NCBI GenBank assembly: GCA_045637525.1
Contig: JAZTZP010000060.1
Span: 1-27,099, forward strand
Length of the DNA: 27,099 nt
Reading direction: 5' to 3'
From: JAZTZP01 sp045637525
GTDB taxonomy: Bacteria > Bacillota > Clostridia > UBA1381
Shown: piece after piece, positions 6,675-17,000 of the stretch
Layout: each line of letters starts with the position of its first letter
Numbering within the stretch: position 1 is the first letter of the stretch
The notes under the pieces: model-generated
Database searches by the model: none
Told to the model about the DNA's origin: nothing
What the model saw: only the letters and a program-made list of their open reading frames with translations
Made by a program: the position numbers and the translations under genes

Positions 6675-7466
6675 CTACTCGTACTTTCCTGACATAATAT
6701 CGTCGTGCAACTTTTTATCCATTTCAACAGCTTCTTCAATCATTTGCTCGGTAATATTATTATCGACTTGAAATTTCTGAAGGTATGATTCTAACCAAAA
6801 TATCTTTTGTAATACTTTGTTGTTATTTTCATTTTTACTTTTCAATTCTTCGATTATTAAAAAGCAATGATGCAATAACCACGGGCGCGAACCTTCCGAT
6901 ATACAGTATAAAAAATTAAGGTAACCTAATCCATCAATGTCTTGATATACAGGAATACCAAACTTAATCTCACCATCAGCATCAACTAAAAGCTCAAACA
7001 CCTTATCGTCGACGATAATTCGAGGATATATTGCATTAATGTTTTCTAATTTATAAGCATCAATTAAAGCTTTTCCCCAAACGAACATATCGTTAAAACA
7101 CAAGGTTCCCACTGACATACCGCCTCGTATTAGAATTCGGTCATTTAGTGCCAAAAATTGAAACATTGACACAAATGAAGACATTGTTTGTACCGCTGTA
7201 CAGCATTCTTCATAACTTAGCTCATTCGGAATTTTATATACAAAAATAATATTGTCAGAAAATGCTTTCATTTTAATGTCAGAAAAATTCAGCTTATCTC
7301 CATATGTTTCGCACATGCTTTTTGCTGAATTAAATAGATTATAAACAGCACAAAAGAAGTTCATTTCGTCTTTTTCAATTGCTTTTGTTGAGCCAAGCAA
7401 GTCTACAAAACAAACTAAATATCGTTCAAACGATATAATTTCTGGTGCTTCTTTATCAGTGCTCAT
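6675..7466 (-). CDS. class III nucleotide-cyclase-like protein (Pycsar PycC-like)
   Basis: A 263-residue soluble protein with the layout of class III nucleotidyl cyclases. The first metal-binding Asp is D22 in CFVDLLGST; the second is D71 in KMKAFSDNIIF. RGGMSVG follows at about 114-120 and GKALIDAYKLE at about 131-141, the position of the GxxxNxAxR helix in classical cyclases. The FSDN and G.AL..AY.LE variants recur in the phage-defence branch that includes the pyrimidine cyclases PycC. Both catalytic Asp are present, so activity is plausible; the base (cUMP, cCMP or a purine) cannot be read. It is last in the ATPase-TIR-membrane-cyclase operon, 23 bases after the membrane gene. Confidence 0.75.
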   Translation of the reverse strand: MSTDKEAPEIISFERYLVCFVDLLGSTKAIEKDEMNFFCAVYNLFNSAKSMCETYGDKLNFSDIKMKAFSDNIIFVYKIPNELSYEECCTAVQTMSSFVSMFQFLALNDRILIRGGMSVGTLCFNDMFVWGKALIDAYKLENINAIYPRIIVDDKVFELLVDADGEIKFGIPVYQDIDGLGYLNFLYCISEGSRPWLLHHCFLIIEELKSKNENNNKVLQKIFWLESYLQKFQVDNNITEQMIEEAVEMDKKLHDDIMSGKYE

Positions 7467-7489
7467 TAAACTTTTCTCCTCAATTTATT

Positions 7490-7924
7490 CTATCTTAAAA
7501 AGAAATATCCAGCAATACTGCCCGCTATCATAATTAAATACAGTGGCGCTTCTGTTATAGAAAATAGAATCTTAAAAAAACAATATTTACATCCCACATA
7601 TTTATTTAGCGGCATTTCAAAATCTTTTGTCGTTTTTCTTTCTGCTTCCGGAGTCAACTCTGCAACATCATTGTATATTCCTCTAAACTTTCTTTCTTGC
7701 TGCAGGTAGTATGTGTCCAAGAACCAAAAGAGAACTGTAGGAACCACTGCGATGAGAATAAAAAGTGCATTTCCTTTACCGTCATCGCCGATTGATGTAG
7801 CATAAACAGCTAGTAATGCTGATAATATTGCAATTGCCCACCCTTTCATGTTAAAAGAACATTGGTTCATTCTTGCAATATTAGCTTGTATAAATTCTAA
7901 GTGCTTGATTTTATTGCTTTCCAT
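7490..7924 (-). CDS. small multi-pass membrane protein of the TIR/cyclase operon
   Basis: A 144-residue protein. It has an N-terminal amphipathic helix (about 5-27), two adjacent hydrophobic segments (about 29-46, AIAILSALLAVYATS, and 52-72), a charged middle containing NDVAELTPEAERKTTKDFEM, and a final hydrophobic segment (about 125-143) at the very C terminus. The layout recalls SLATT-type membrane effectors or the PycTM class, but I see no cyclic-nucleotide-binding or AGS-C domain. Start 7924 is preceded by AAAGGGG. It sits 23 bases after the TIR gene and 23 bases before the cyclase gene. Membrane disruption on activation is inferred from context only. Confidence 0.7.
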   Translation of the reverse strand: MESNKIKHLEFIQANIARMNQCSFNMKGWAIAILSALLAVYATSIGDDGKGNALFILIAVVPTVLFWFLDTYYLQQERKFRGIYNDVAELTPEAERKTTKDFEMPLNKYVGCKYCFFKILFSITEAPLYLIMIAGSIAGYFFLR

Positions 7925-7947
7925 AAATACTAACCCCTTTTCTTTAA

Positions 7948-8544
7948 TTATTTATCTCTTAACCATTTGCTCAATTCAGTTATATAATAAGAGTCTTTTT
8001 CCTTATATCGAACATAGTAACCCTTTGGAATAAGTTCCTTTGTGTCGCTATATCGCTCTGTTCCATTGAAATATGTTATATATGGGTATATTGACATATA
8101 TTCATTACCTTTGTAAGAAGTATCGTTGTCTCCCTTGGGTTTCATTGGAAACAATGCTATGTTCTTTTTAAATTTTTTTGCATCTCCATAGCCTAATTCC
8201 CAATTGCACCATTTAGCTTCAATCGCTTTATTTGTTGCTAATAAAATAAATTTGTCACATTGGTCTATCCTATCTTTAATTCGAGTTGCAGTTTCACCTG
8301 ATGTGACTGCAGGCATACTACTATCTTTACTATCAATATATGCCTTTACATTATAAGTTTTTTCAAGAAAACCTATAATGCCTTTTAAATCTTCTAATTC
8401 ATCGTGTTTGTGTGATATAAACACCGTTGTTCTTTGCTGTGAGAACATTTCATACACCGGTTCCATAATTGGTTGTTTTGCATGATAAAGAGAATCAACC
8501 ATATATGCATTGAAATCCCCTTGTTCAAAAATATACTTTGCCAT
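7948..8544 (-). CDS. TIR-domain protein, putative NAD-consuming effector
   Basis: 198 residues from ATG 8544; GTG 8550 in the same frame is less likely because GGAAGG is then too close. After a 38-residue N-terminal part, the TIR fold opens with TTVFISHKHDE (39-49). It continues through VKAYIDSKD and TSGETATRIKDRI and reaches KFILLATNKAIEAKWCNWELGYGDAKK, where E116 in the WxxWELGYG motif is the expected catalytic glutamate of NADase-type TIR proteins. The C terminus contains YMSIYPYITYF, seen in MTH538-like TIR proteins. I see no sensor domain. Bacterial TIR enzymes cleave NAD+ or make signal nucleotides in defence systems such as Thoeris and Pycsar. Cotranscribed with a nucleotide cyclase and a membrane protein. 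Confidence 0.8.
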   Translation of the reverse strand: MAKYIFEQGDFNAYMVDSLYHAKQPIMEPVYEMFSQQRTTVFISHKHDELEDLKGIIGFLEKTYNVKAYIDSKDSSMPAVTSGETATRIKDRIDQCDKFILLATNKAIEAKWCNWELGYGDAKKFKKNIALFPMKPKGDNDTSYKGNEYMSIYPYITYFNGTERYSDTKELIPKGYYVRYKEKDSYYITELSKWLRDK

Positions 8545-8577
8545 TAGCACTCACCTTCCTTTTTAAAATTTAATATA

Positions 8578-9777
8578 CTAATTCAACAACCAATCAATTA
8601 CATTTATTTGCTTTATACCCTCGTAATTTGCTCCGTTGCCAATATCATCAAGAGTTAATAGCATTTTAGGATAGTTATCCTTTATCTCCTGTAACGGTGC
8701 CAATTCTCGCTCTAATGTCTTTTCATCAAGCACACTTACAGAAACCTGATAATATTCAACCTCGTTCATATTGGTAGCAACGAAATCTACTTCTTTCTCA
8801 GCTAACTTACCAATATTAACGCGATTTTTTCTTCTTAGAAGCTCGAGATAAACCACATTTTCAAGAAGATGTCCCAAATCTCTTGCGGATTGGCTTATGA
8901 TATGATTCCTGATTCCGCTATCTACAAAATAATACTTACCAAGTGTCTTTAAGAACTGTCTTCCCTTTATGTCGTATCTTGTTGCATTATAAAGAATATA
9001 GCTGTCTGTCAATGCTCTTAAATACGCTTCAACAGTGTTAGGAGAGATTTTTCTGCCACTTGATATAAGTGTGTCGCTTATTTTCTTTGTCGAGATAGGA
9101 CTACCTATACTCGAAGCAACAGTTTTCAAGATATTTTCTAGTACAGATACATCATTTATTTTTTCTCTTGTTGCAACATCTTTTAAAAGAATGGTATTAT
9201 AGATACCTTCAATATACTGATTTATAACTTTTTCATCATTTTCAAGATATGCAACGTAGGGGAATGAACCGTATCTTAAATAGCTATCAAAGATTTCCCG
9301 TTTGCTTTTGCCGCTTTCCTTTGTTGCTTCATAGTATTCTTTGAAAGAAAAGGGTAACATATCAATTTGAATATATCTCCCTGAAAGCAATGTTGCAAGT
9401 TCTCCTGACAGCAAATAAGCATTTGAACCTGTAATATAAACATCACAGTTTTTCTTTATAAAAAGACTATCAACCGCTTTTTCAAATTCACTACATTTCT
9501 GAACCTCATCAATAAAAATGTAATTATTTTTATTGGGAACAAGTTTTGAAGTTATATAGTTGTATAACGCCTTATAATCAAGCAAATCGGCATTTTCAAG
9601 TTCTTCAAGATTGACCGATATAATTTGACTATCATCTACACCAGTTTGCTTCAAATAGTCAATATACAACTCAAATAAGGTGGATTTACCACATCTTCTA
9701 ACGCCTGTAATCACCTTGATAACCTGTTTATGTTTTAGTGCTATTAAATTATCTAAATATTCTTTTCGCTGAATCAT
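8578..9777 (-). CDS. AAA ATPase with DUF4143 C-terminal domain
   Basis: A 399-residue P-loop ATPase of the AAA_14/DUF4143 type. It has Walker A GVRRCGKST near residue 27, Walker B IFIDEVQKC near 88, and the sensor-like YITGSNAYLLSGELATLLSGRY (split about 118-140). It ends in a nuclease-like DUF4143 region with ENVVYLELLRRK and EKEVDFVAT, a restriction-endonuclease-fold pattern. Start 9777 is chosen because GAGG lies eight bases upstream; an earlier in-frame ATG at 9813 has its ribosome site missing. The function of this large family is poorly known. It is the first gene of the operon: 33 bases separate it from the TIR gene, so it may regulate or belong to the candidate defence system, or be a fellow passenger. 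Confidence 0.85.
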   Translation of the reverse strand: MIQRKEYLDNLIALKHKQVIKVITGVRRCGKSTLFELYIDYLKQTGVDDSQIISVNLEELENADLLDYKALYNYITSKLVPNKNNYIFIDEVQKCSEFEKAVDSLFIKKNCDVYITGSNAYLLSGELATLLSGRYIQIDMLPFSFKEYYEATKESGKSKREIFDSYLRYGSFPYVAYLENDEKVINQYIEGIYNTILLKDVATREKINDVSVLENILKTVASSIGSPISTKKISDTLISSGRKISPNTVEAYLRALTDSYILYNATRYDIKGRQFLKTLGKYYFVDSGIRNHIISQSARDLGHLLENVVYLELLRRKNRVNIGKLAEKEVDFVATNMNEVEYYQVSVSVLDEKTLERELAPLQEIKDNYPKMLLTLDDIGNGANYEGIKQINVIDWLLN

Positions 9778-9803
9778 TTTTGGCACCTCATTTCTTTGAT
9801 TCA

Positions 9804-9832
9804 ATATTAACACAAAAAAGCGAATTTGTCAA
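9804..9832 (-). promoter_or_regulatory. promoter of the ATPase-TIR-membrane-cyclase operon
   Basis: On the minus strand TTGACA (9827-9832), 17 bases, TAATAT (9804-9809). All four downstream genes are closely spaced with no internal terminator. Confidence 0.75.
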
Positions 9833-9915
9833 TAGTTTTTGCTTGTTTGAGAAAAAACTTATAAAATTCGACAATTTATTTCTATGAAAATTTTACAAAC
9901 AAGTTTTTCCTACAA

Positions 9916-9950
9916 GAAAAAGCGACCTCGCAAATTAATACGAAGTCGCT
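9916..9950 (-). terminator. terminator of the lipase/surface-protein operon
   Basis: On the minus strand AGCGACTTCG pairs with CGAGGTCGCT (9 of 10 pairs, one G-U) and is followed by TTTTTC. It lies just after the surface-protein stop and insulates the ATPase operon. Confidence 0.8.
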
Positions 9951-9964
9951 GTCATTGTGTTTAA

Positions 9965-12900
9965 TTATTTCACTTCCGTGATAGGCTTCAAACTACCCAT
10001 ACCTTCCCAAATCATGAGTTTATAGGTAGCATAAGCCTTCTTATCGTAGTCGATACTCAAATCAACCTTACCCGGCTTAACAGTTATATCCTTCGGCATA
10101 AGCTGAACCATTTTGCCATCGGTATCATAGAAAGCAATGATTGCTTTTGCAGATTGTTCTTCATAAGAATCATCGAAGTACAATTCACAAGAGAAGTTTG
10201 TATCGCCTACAACCTTGTTTGCCACGATGTAGTCATCGCCTAAAGCATATCCTGTTTCATAGGTAGCAGTTACATAAGCCGCATCTTCATTACCGATATT
10301 ATTAAAGCTATCTATAATGCTAATTGGTGATACAGAAGTATCTGCAGGATTCTTATAACGAACTTCAACAGTAAATAATACACCATTATCAGTTACATTA
10401 TTGCCTGAAGTAAAGCAACTTACCACTAAACCATCTTCTGCCTGACTTTCTGCTCCCAAGTTTGTATTGAATGAATCTTTATCAATCAATTCAGAAGGAG
10501 TAATGCTTAAAATTTCGATATCTTCAGCATTATAGTCAAGAACAAATCTGTAACCCAAGATACCTGAATTGTTTTTAATGTAAACAGGAATTTCAGCCTC
10601 ATTTGTTGCATTTACAGAAGCACTACCAATACTTACAACAGGAGTAACAGGCTCATCATATAAGTCAAGTGACATAAGCTCTATACCAGACCAATCAACA
10701 AGATACTGTGCTAAGCGAATTACATCAAGGATATCAACTAATCCATCATTATTTACATCGGCAGCCTCTTCCTGACGCTCTGTAAAGGTTTCAAGAGAAG
10801 TAATATATCTTGCAAGTAAAGTTAAATCATATACATTTACATCACTATCTTCATAGATATCACCGGCTAATGGTTCTTCAACGGTTACTTTTGCTGATTC
10901 TGTGTAGAGTGCAATGTTTTCGCCTGCTGTGTTGCAGATATCCTTGGCTCCGTATTCAATTGAAATATCTGAATAATCACCAAGTTCAGCAGTTTCAGCA
11001 ACTTTAAAATCAATAGTAAACAATTCACCGTTGATATCAATATCAGTATCACCATTTGAATACCATACTACATTAAATTCTGTTCTGTTTTCATCATCGA
11101 GGTTTGTGGTAAGCGTACCGCCAAATTCTTCGTTTGCAGTTACAGATACGGGAGTTAAAAGTGCTTCGTCATACTTTATAGTAAACTTATATCCTGATAC
11201 ACCGGGATTTCTTACTATGCTTGCTGTAAGTTTAGAAATTGCATTTGGCATTGCACTTTCAGGAGTTAAAACTATTGAAGGACCTGATGCAGAAACAACT
11301 TTTATTACACATTCGTGATACATTCCGTTGTTGGCAGTTGCAGTAATTGTAGCTATACCAACTGAATTTGCAGTAACAACGCCATTTTCGTTCACAGATG
11401 CAACATCCTCATTAGTGGTTGACCATGTCAAGCCTTTGTTGGTTGCATCAGTTGGCAATATCGTTCCTTTTAATTGTACTGTTTCAGCTTTCGTCATAAT
11501 ATGCTCTGTTTTATCAAGAGTTACCGATGCAACAGGGACATCAGGATTAACTATTGTTACAACACAATATGCCTTTTGACCGCTTGTTGTGGTTGCTGTT
11601 ATTGTAGCTGTTCCCACTCTGTTAGCAGTTACTGTACCATCAGCAGATACCGATGCATATGATGTTGATGAGCTTGACCACGTGACTGTATCTGTTGTAT
11701 TTGCAGGAAGCATTGTAGCAGATAACTTATGTGTATATCCTTTTTTAATAGTTATTTCATTTTTATCAACACTAATTCCGGTTGAAGGCTGTTTAACCGT
11801 TACTGTACATTGTGCCGATTTGCCGCTATCAGAAGAAACCGAAATAACTGCCGTTCCGGGCGATTTTGCAGTAAGTAAGCCTTCACTATCAACGGTCGCA
11901 ATTTCTTCATTTGAAGATGACCATGTAATCGTTCCTGTATATTCGGTAGGTGACACAGTTGCAGTTAGTCTTTTTGTTTCGTTAACATTTAATGTTGCAG
12001 ATGTGCTTGACAATGAAATTGATTGTACAGGTGAATCTACATTTACAACACATGATGCAGATATATTTCCCGTCACACTTGTAGCGGTAATCGTTGCCTG
12101 CCCTTTTGAAACTCCAGTAACAGTTCCAGCCTGATTTACAGTTGCAACACTTTCATTATTGGATGTCCACAGTATATTCTCCGTTGCATATGTCGGTGTT
12201 TTAATAGGATTTAAAGTATGTGTATTACCTTTGCTCAAACTAATTACACTCTCATCAAATGATAACTCTGATATAGAATTATATACATAAACCAAGCAAT
12301 TTGCTTTCATACCTTCCGCATTGATTGCTGTTACGATGCAGGCGCCTAATCCTTTGGCTGTAACAATTCCATCAGCTGAAACAGTTGCAATGGACTCATC
12401 ATCACAAGACCAAGTTGCATTTTCACTTATTCCGTCTATGTACGCATAAAGTTTGTCTGAATCACCGACTGTCATTATATCCAAACACTTATTTAATTCA
12501 ATATGTCTTGGCATATTACGGAGCTGAGGGAATCCGCTATTTGTATTTGAGTCAATAAACCATGTTTTTTCAAAATCAAAATCCTTAAAACTATCTTTTG
12601 ATTGTGCTTGTTGATATGTCAACAAATTATCTGATTTTGAATCGGTATATTTATTCAGATCAGCTATTTGATAGCTATTTACTATTTGACGATGGTCTAT
12701 TTCAGGAGAAATACCATAAGCATCCCAATATCCATAAACTATACCTATGTTCATGCAATTAGTTACTTTATCTCCCCTGGAAGAAAAGGAAATACCAGCG
12801 GCTCGTCCTGTGGTAGGTGTTGCATCAACTATACCATGGTTTACACAATTCGTAATACTTCCTGAAGAAGACGAACTAATACCTCCAGCATAAATTTGAG

Positions 12901-14017
12901 AACCTGAATAATATGTATTCTTTAAACTTCCATAATTTATGCATTTGGATAATACACCACTATTATTTACTGATATACCTCCATAACTAATACTTGCACA
13001 CACTTTTCCATAATTAATGCACTCATATAAAGTCCCGGTATTATTTACAACAATACCACCTGATTCACTATAATAACCTGTAACATTGCCATAGTTAATA
13101 GAACTAGAGATACTGTCACGGTTAATTCCTGAAATTCCAGCTGAAGGAGTATAGGAAAAAACATCATTATAGTTGTTACAATTTTTAATTAATTTATTAT
13201 TATCTCCAACAACACCACCGAAAGCAGAATATTGTGAATTAAAATCACTATTAGAGGTTATTTTACACCAGTTGTTACAATATTCAATCGAAGTGTTATT
13301 AATCCCAGCAATTCCCCCTATATACCCAGAAGACCCATATCCATTAGAATTGTAATAATTCCCTTCTACTAAAATCGAACCATAACTTTCGCATTTTTCT
13401 AAATAGGAACTGTTTATGCCGACTATCCCACCTACGCAAAGTTTGTTGTAATATCCTGTAGCATTTGATTTTATATCAACATTACTTATACAATTCGCTA
13501 CATTTCCGTTTGCCATGCCCGATATTCCACCAATATAACAATCTATAATTGTCATATTACCATTAATTTGTCCTATCACATGGTTATTTATTATATATGA
13601 ATATTTTCCTGCATATCCTACCACTCCCCCAACATATCTATAACCATTCACATTTACGTTATCCAAAGTGATATTTTTTACCATGCCTTCAAGATATCCT
13701 ATTAAACCGGCATATTTTGTGTTTTCATCACCAGCGGTAAGGTTTTTTATTTTATATCCGGCACCGTCTAATGTTCCGCTGAAAGCACCGTCATCTTCAT
13801 TGCCAATAGGGACAAATTCCACCCCTGCCATATCAATATCACAGGAAAGCTTATAGTACGCTGTTAAATCATTTCTGACATCCAGCAAGTCGGCAGGTGT
13901 GCTGATTAAATAAGGATTTGCTTCCGTTCCTTCTGCCGCAAATGTAATAAACGGACAAAGACTTATTAATATTGAAACAGCAACTATGCCCGAAATTAAT
14001 TTATTTAAAATTTTCAT
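9965..14017 (-). CDS. secreted surface protein: GLUG-like region, five Big2 domains, cohesin-dockerin-cohesin
   Basis: 1350 residues. A signal peptide ends near residue 28 (ITFA-AEG). Residues ~30-490 hold many short repeats of the type GGIVGxNxxxxxxCxNYG, like GLUG/right-handed-repeat regions of adhesins. Five bacterial Ig-like Big2 repeats (WSSxNExIATVxxxGxVTAxxxGTATITA) run from ~500 to 908. A cohesin-like module (~911-1045, NPGVSGYKFTIKYD) precedes a type I dockerin (~1048-1115) with two Ca-binding repeats, the second DVNNDGLVDILDVIRLAQYL. A second cohesin-like module follows (~1120-1250), then an ~90-residue beta-rich tail. Start 14017 follows AGGAGG, which overlaps the lipase stop, so translation is coupled. 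The likely role is surface adhesion or scaffolding; the domain order is unusual. Confidence 0.85.
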   Translation of the reverse strand: MKILNKLISGIVAVSILISLCPFITFAAEGTEANPYLISTPADLLDVRNDLTAYYKLSCDIDMAGVEFVPIGNEDDGAFSGTLDGAGYKIKNLTAGDENTKYAGLIGYLEGMVKNITLDNVNVNGYRYVGGVVGYAGKYSYIINNHVIGQINGNMTIIDCYIGGISGMANGNVANCISNVDIKSNATGYYNKLCVGGIVGINSSYLEKCESYGSILVEGNYYNSNGYGSSGYIGGIAGINNTSIEYCNNWCKITSNSDFNSQYSAFGGVVGDNNKLIKNCNNYNDVFSYTPSAGISGINRDSISSSINYGNVTGYYSESGGIVVNNTGTLYECINYGKVCASISYGGISVNNSGVLSKCINYGSLKNTYYSGSQIYAGGISSSSSGSITNCVNHGIVDATPTTGRAAGISFSSRGDKVTNCMNIGIVYGYWDAYGISPEIDHRQIVNSYQIADLNKYTDSKSDNLLTYQQAQSKDSFKDFDFEKTWFIDSNTNSGFPQLRNMPRHIELNKCLDIMTVGDSDKLYAYIDGISENATWSCDDESIATVSADGIVTAKGLGACIVTAINAEGMKANCLVYVYNSISELSFDESVISLSKGNTHTLNPIKTPTYATENILWTSNNESVATVNQAGTVTGVSKGQATITATSVTGNISASCVVNVDSPVQSISLSSTSATLNVNETKRLTATVSPTEYTGTITWSSSNEEIATVDSEGLLTAKSPGTAVISVSSDSGKSAQCTVTVKQPSTGISVDKNEITIKKGYTHKLSATMLPANTTDTVTWSSSSTSYASVSADGTVTANRVGTATITATTTSGQKAYCVVTIVNPDVPVASVTLDKTEHIMTKAETVQLKGTILPTDATNKGLTWSTTNEDVASVNENGVVTANSVGIATITATANNGMYHECVIKVVSASGPSIVLTPESAMPNAISKLTASIVRNPGVSGYKFTIKYDEALLTPVSVTANEEFGGTLTTNLDDENRTEFNVVWYSNGDTDIDINGELFTIDFKVAETAELGDYSDISIEYGAKDICNTAGENIALYTESAKVTVEEPLAGDIYEDSDVNVYDLTLLARYITSLETFTERQEEAADVNNDGLVDILDVIRLAQYLVDWSGIELMSLDLYDEPVTPVVSIGSASVNATNEAEIPVYIKNNSGILGYRFVLDYNAEDIEILSITPSELIDKDSFNTNLGAESQAEDGLVVSCFTSGNNVTDNGVLFTVEVRYKNPADTSVSPISIIDSFNNIGNEDAAYVTATYETGYALGDDYIVANKVVGDTNFSCELYFDDSYEEQSAKAIIAFYDTDGKMVQLMPKDITVKPGKVDLSIDYDKKAYATYKLMIWEGMGSLKPITEVK

Positions 14018-14029
14018 ATTCGTTTCCTC

Positions 14030-17000
14030 CTATTGTTTATTAAGAGTTCCGCTAACGGTGGAGTTATTATTTATATACTCACCTTTATATCTTGCGGTAT
14101 TACTGAAAGTTACACCACTACGGGAAGGGTTATTAATTGTAATATTATTAAAATTCATTGTTCCTCCCGAAAGTATTTGCGGAGCTTTGCCGTTTAGTAT
14201 AAATGTATCGGGATAATCAACTGTTGAAGATGATAATATCAAATCTCCTTTTAACGATACTGTTCCGCTACCATTCAAGTTTACAGATGAAAGAGAAGTA
14301 TCACTTCCGAATGATAACTTACCATCAGTTGTAATATTTCCCATTCCCGAGATAATTGCAAGCTTTTTCAGAACAACTTCCGATGTGGAATCAATCAGTA
14401 GTGCATTTGAGTTAGATACTGTAATATCTGTTTTTCCACCTACCGTCATAAGTGAATTGTCAGAAAGAGTAATATTTCCGTTTTTAAGTATCAGATTTTT
14501 ACCAACATTTAACTTGCCGCCATTTGTTATAACAATATTTCCTGTTACTTCTGCATTTTGAACTACTGTTACAGTAAATCCGTCTATTACCAAATCACCC
14601 GTAACATTCATATTCTCGCCGTACTGAACATCAGAACCTATATTATTACCGCTTGAGAACACTATATTTCCTGAATTTACTTTTGCACCGCTATTTGTGT
14701 AAGTATCCAATACATTAATTTTGTTATCCAGTGTAATTGTCGAAGTTCCAGAAGTTGAAAAAACATTTGCCGTAATATTATTTCCGCTTATTGTAACAGG
14801 TAATTTTGCAGTGATTTTAAGATTTTTTACGTTTACAGTTCCACTATTCTGAAAATCTCCGTAAATTTCAAGATTTCCTGTGCCTGATATAGTACCATTA
14901 TTTACAGAGTCGGTTTTTAAATAGAGTAAGCTATTCTCATCAATGTTTAAAGAGGTTTCCGAAGCTGTGTTTAAAATGCTTTTTACTGTCAAGTTAGAGT
15001 TTTCAAGATTTATCGCTCCGCCTGAAAATGTTAATTTTTTGTTTGCAGTAAGATTTGCATTTTTAATATTTAATGTTCCTGATGATATTTCAATATCGCC
15101 TGTAACAGTTGAATTTGCCGATTGTTCAACATTGCCGTTTAAACGTAATTTTCCATTCAAAGTTGCAGGCAGAGATCCTGTTAAACCATTTACTGTAATA
15201 TCACCATAATATGTATTACCTTTAAAACTTGCCGTGTTTGTTAAAACAATATTTTTTCCGTTTACCGGAGCTTTAACACTGCTCGCCTGACCATTGACGG
15301 TTACTGTTCCATCCAAAGTTAAGCCATTTTTTGAAGTGTTATTGTTTGAGAAATCATTTACTGTTATCGGACTGTTTATAGTTTGTCCAAGCTTTCCGCA
15401 AACGTTAATATTACCTAAATTCGCAGATGAAGCGGTCAAGTCGCCTTTCAGATTAAATGTTTTATCATTTGCCTGTGTAACTGTTCCGCTAAATGAAACA
15501 TCATCGCCAACAGTTACATTACCATTCAAATTAAGTGTTCCGCTGTTTTGGCAGAATATAGCGGTTATATCAATATCAGAAAGATTAACTGTACCTTGTG
15601 TATATAGGCTCTCGCCAAACTTTTTATAAGACGAAAGTGTTGCTCCATCCAAAGTTAAAGAGCTATTGTAATAATCTCCGTTAATATATCCGGTGCTTTT
15701 CAAAACTGTATTCTTGCCGTTAATTACTTTTGAAGATGTATTTTTTAATGCACCTGAAACATATATAGTTCCTATTTGATTCACACTGCCAACATTGCTG
15801 TATGTAAGATTTGTTGTATTTAAAGCACCTTCAATGTTTTGTGCGGAATTGCCACATAAGTTTAAGGAAGTGATTGTGCCTGAAGAAGACGTGATATCAC
15901 CTGCAACGTTCAATGTGCTGTTTATTGTGCTGCTATTTAATATTAAATCATTAACACTGATACTGTTGCTCTGTCCATTTAATGTTGTATTATTTAATAA
16001 TTTAAGATTATTTACACTTAAATCGGCTTGTTCCAAAGTCAGATTTTTATACATTACAATATCAGAGTAAGGCATGAAATTTAAAGCTTTTCTTTTTTCT
16101 ATAACACTGTCAGAATGAATATGAATTTCATCTTTTTGGGTTGTTATGCCATTTTCAACTTCATTATAACAAACTCTATGTATATATGGATATAAAGAAT
16201 CTATATTGTCTATTACCTTATCTAAAGCTTTATCATATGTAACAGTTAAATCGTGAGCACTTTCTTCTGAATCTGACACAGTTACTCTAAAATCATTTCC
16301 CATTCTTGTTCCAACAAAAATATTATAGCCAACATCAGGAACAATATCATTATTATTAATTACATTGAAAATATTGTATGCATTATGTTGTGTTGCAGTA
16401 TTAGATGTACACACCTTGGGAGCCGCAAATGTATAGCACATAATATTGCTTTTGTTAATCTGACCTAAGATTTCCCCTGTAAAAATATTAGCAACAGCTC
16501 CACCCAAACTGTGCCCGGTAACAAGAATGTAATAATCGCCTCCAACAACGCCACTGTTTGCCAAAAAATCTGCAAAAGTCATACTTGTTCCATCATCATT
16601 CCTTAATGAAGGAAATTGCATATCATTGAGGGTATTAAATGCTTGATGAGCCGCTGCATAAAATCCTGTATGGAATCCATTTGTGTCTATTACACTTGCA
16701 TCAGTAAACAGGTCGCCATAATCAAATCCATCAATAGTTGTACCCCTGAATGCTATCGCTACAATGTGCTTATTTTTCCCGTTAATATTAAAACTTTTGG
16801 CTCCGACTAAAAAATTATTCGAGAAAGAGCCCATAAAATAGTTGTCGAAATAATGACTTTGTTGAATATCTGTAAAACCTTCAGCAACAAATGTTTTTGC
16901 AATTTCTTTTGCATTACTGTCATATCTCAACTTATAAGTGTCAGTAGACATTTTGCGTGATATTCGTGCCAATTCAGCATCGAAAATCATTTTGTCATTT

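Noticed and set aside
11031..12134. Plus-strand open frames within the surface protein gene
   Set aside because: They are antisense to a well-supported secreted protein with signal peptide and repeated domains; long antisense frames arise from its biased Ser/Thr/Val codons.
12668..13640. Repetitive DNA in the surface protein as a tandem DNA repeat
   Set aside because: The repetition is at protein level (GLUG-like motifs) with diverged codons, so it belongs to the coding sequence.
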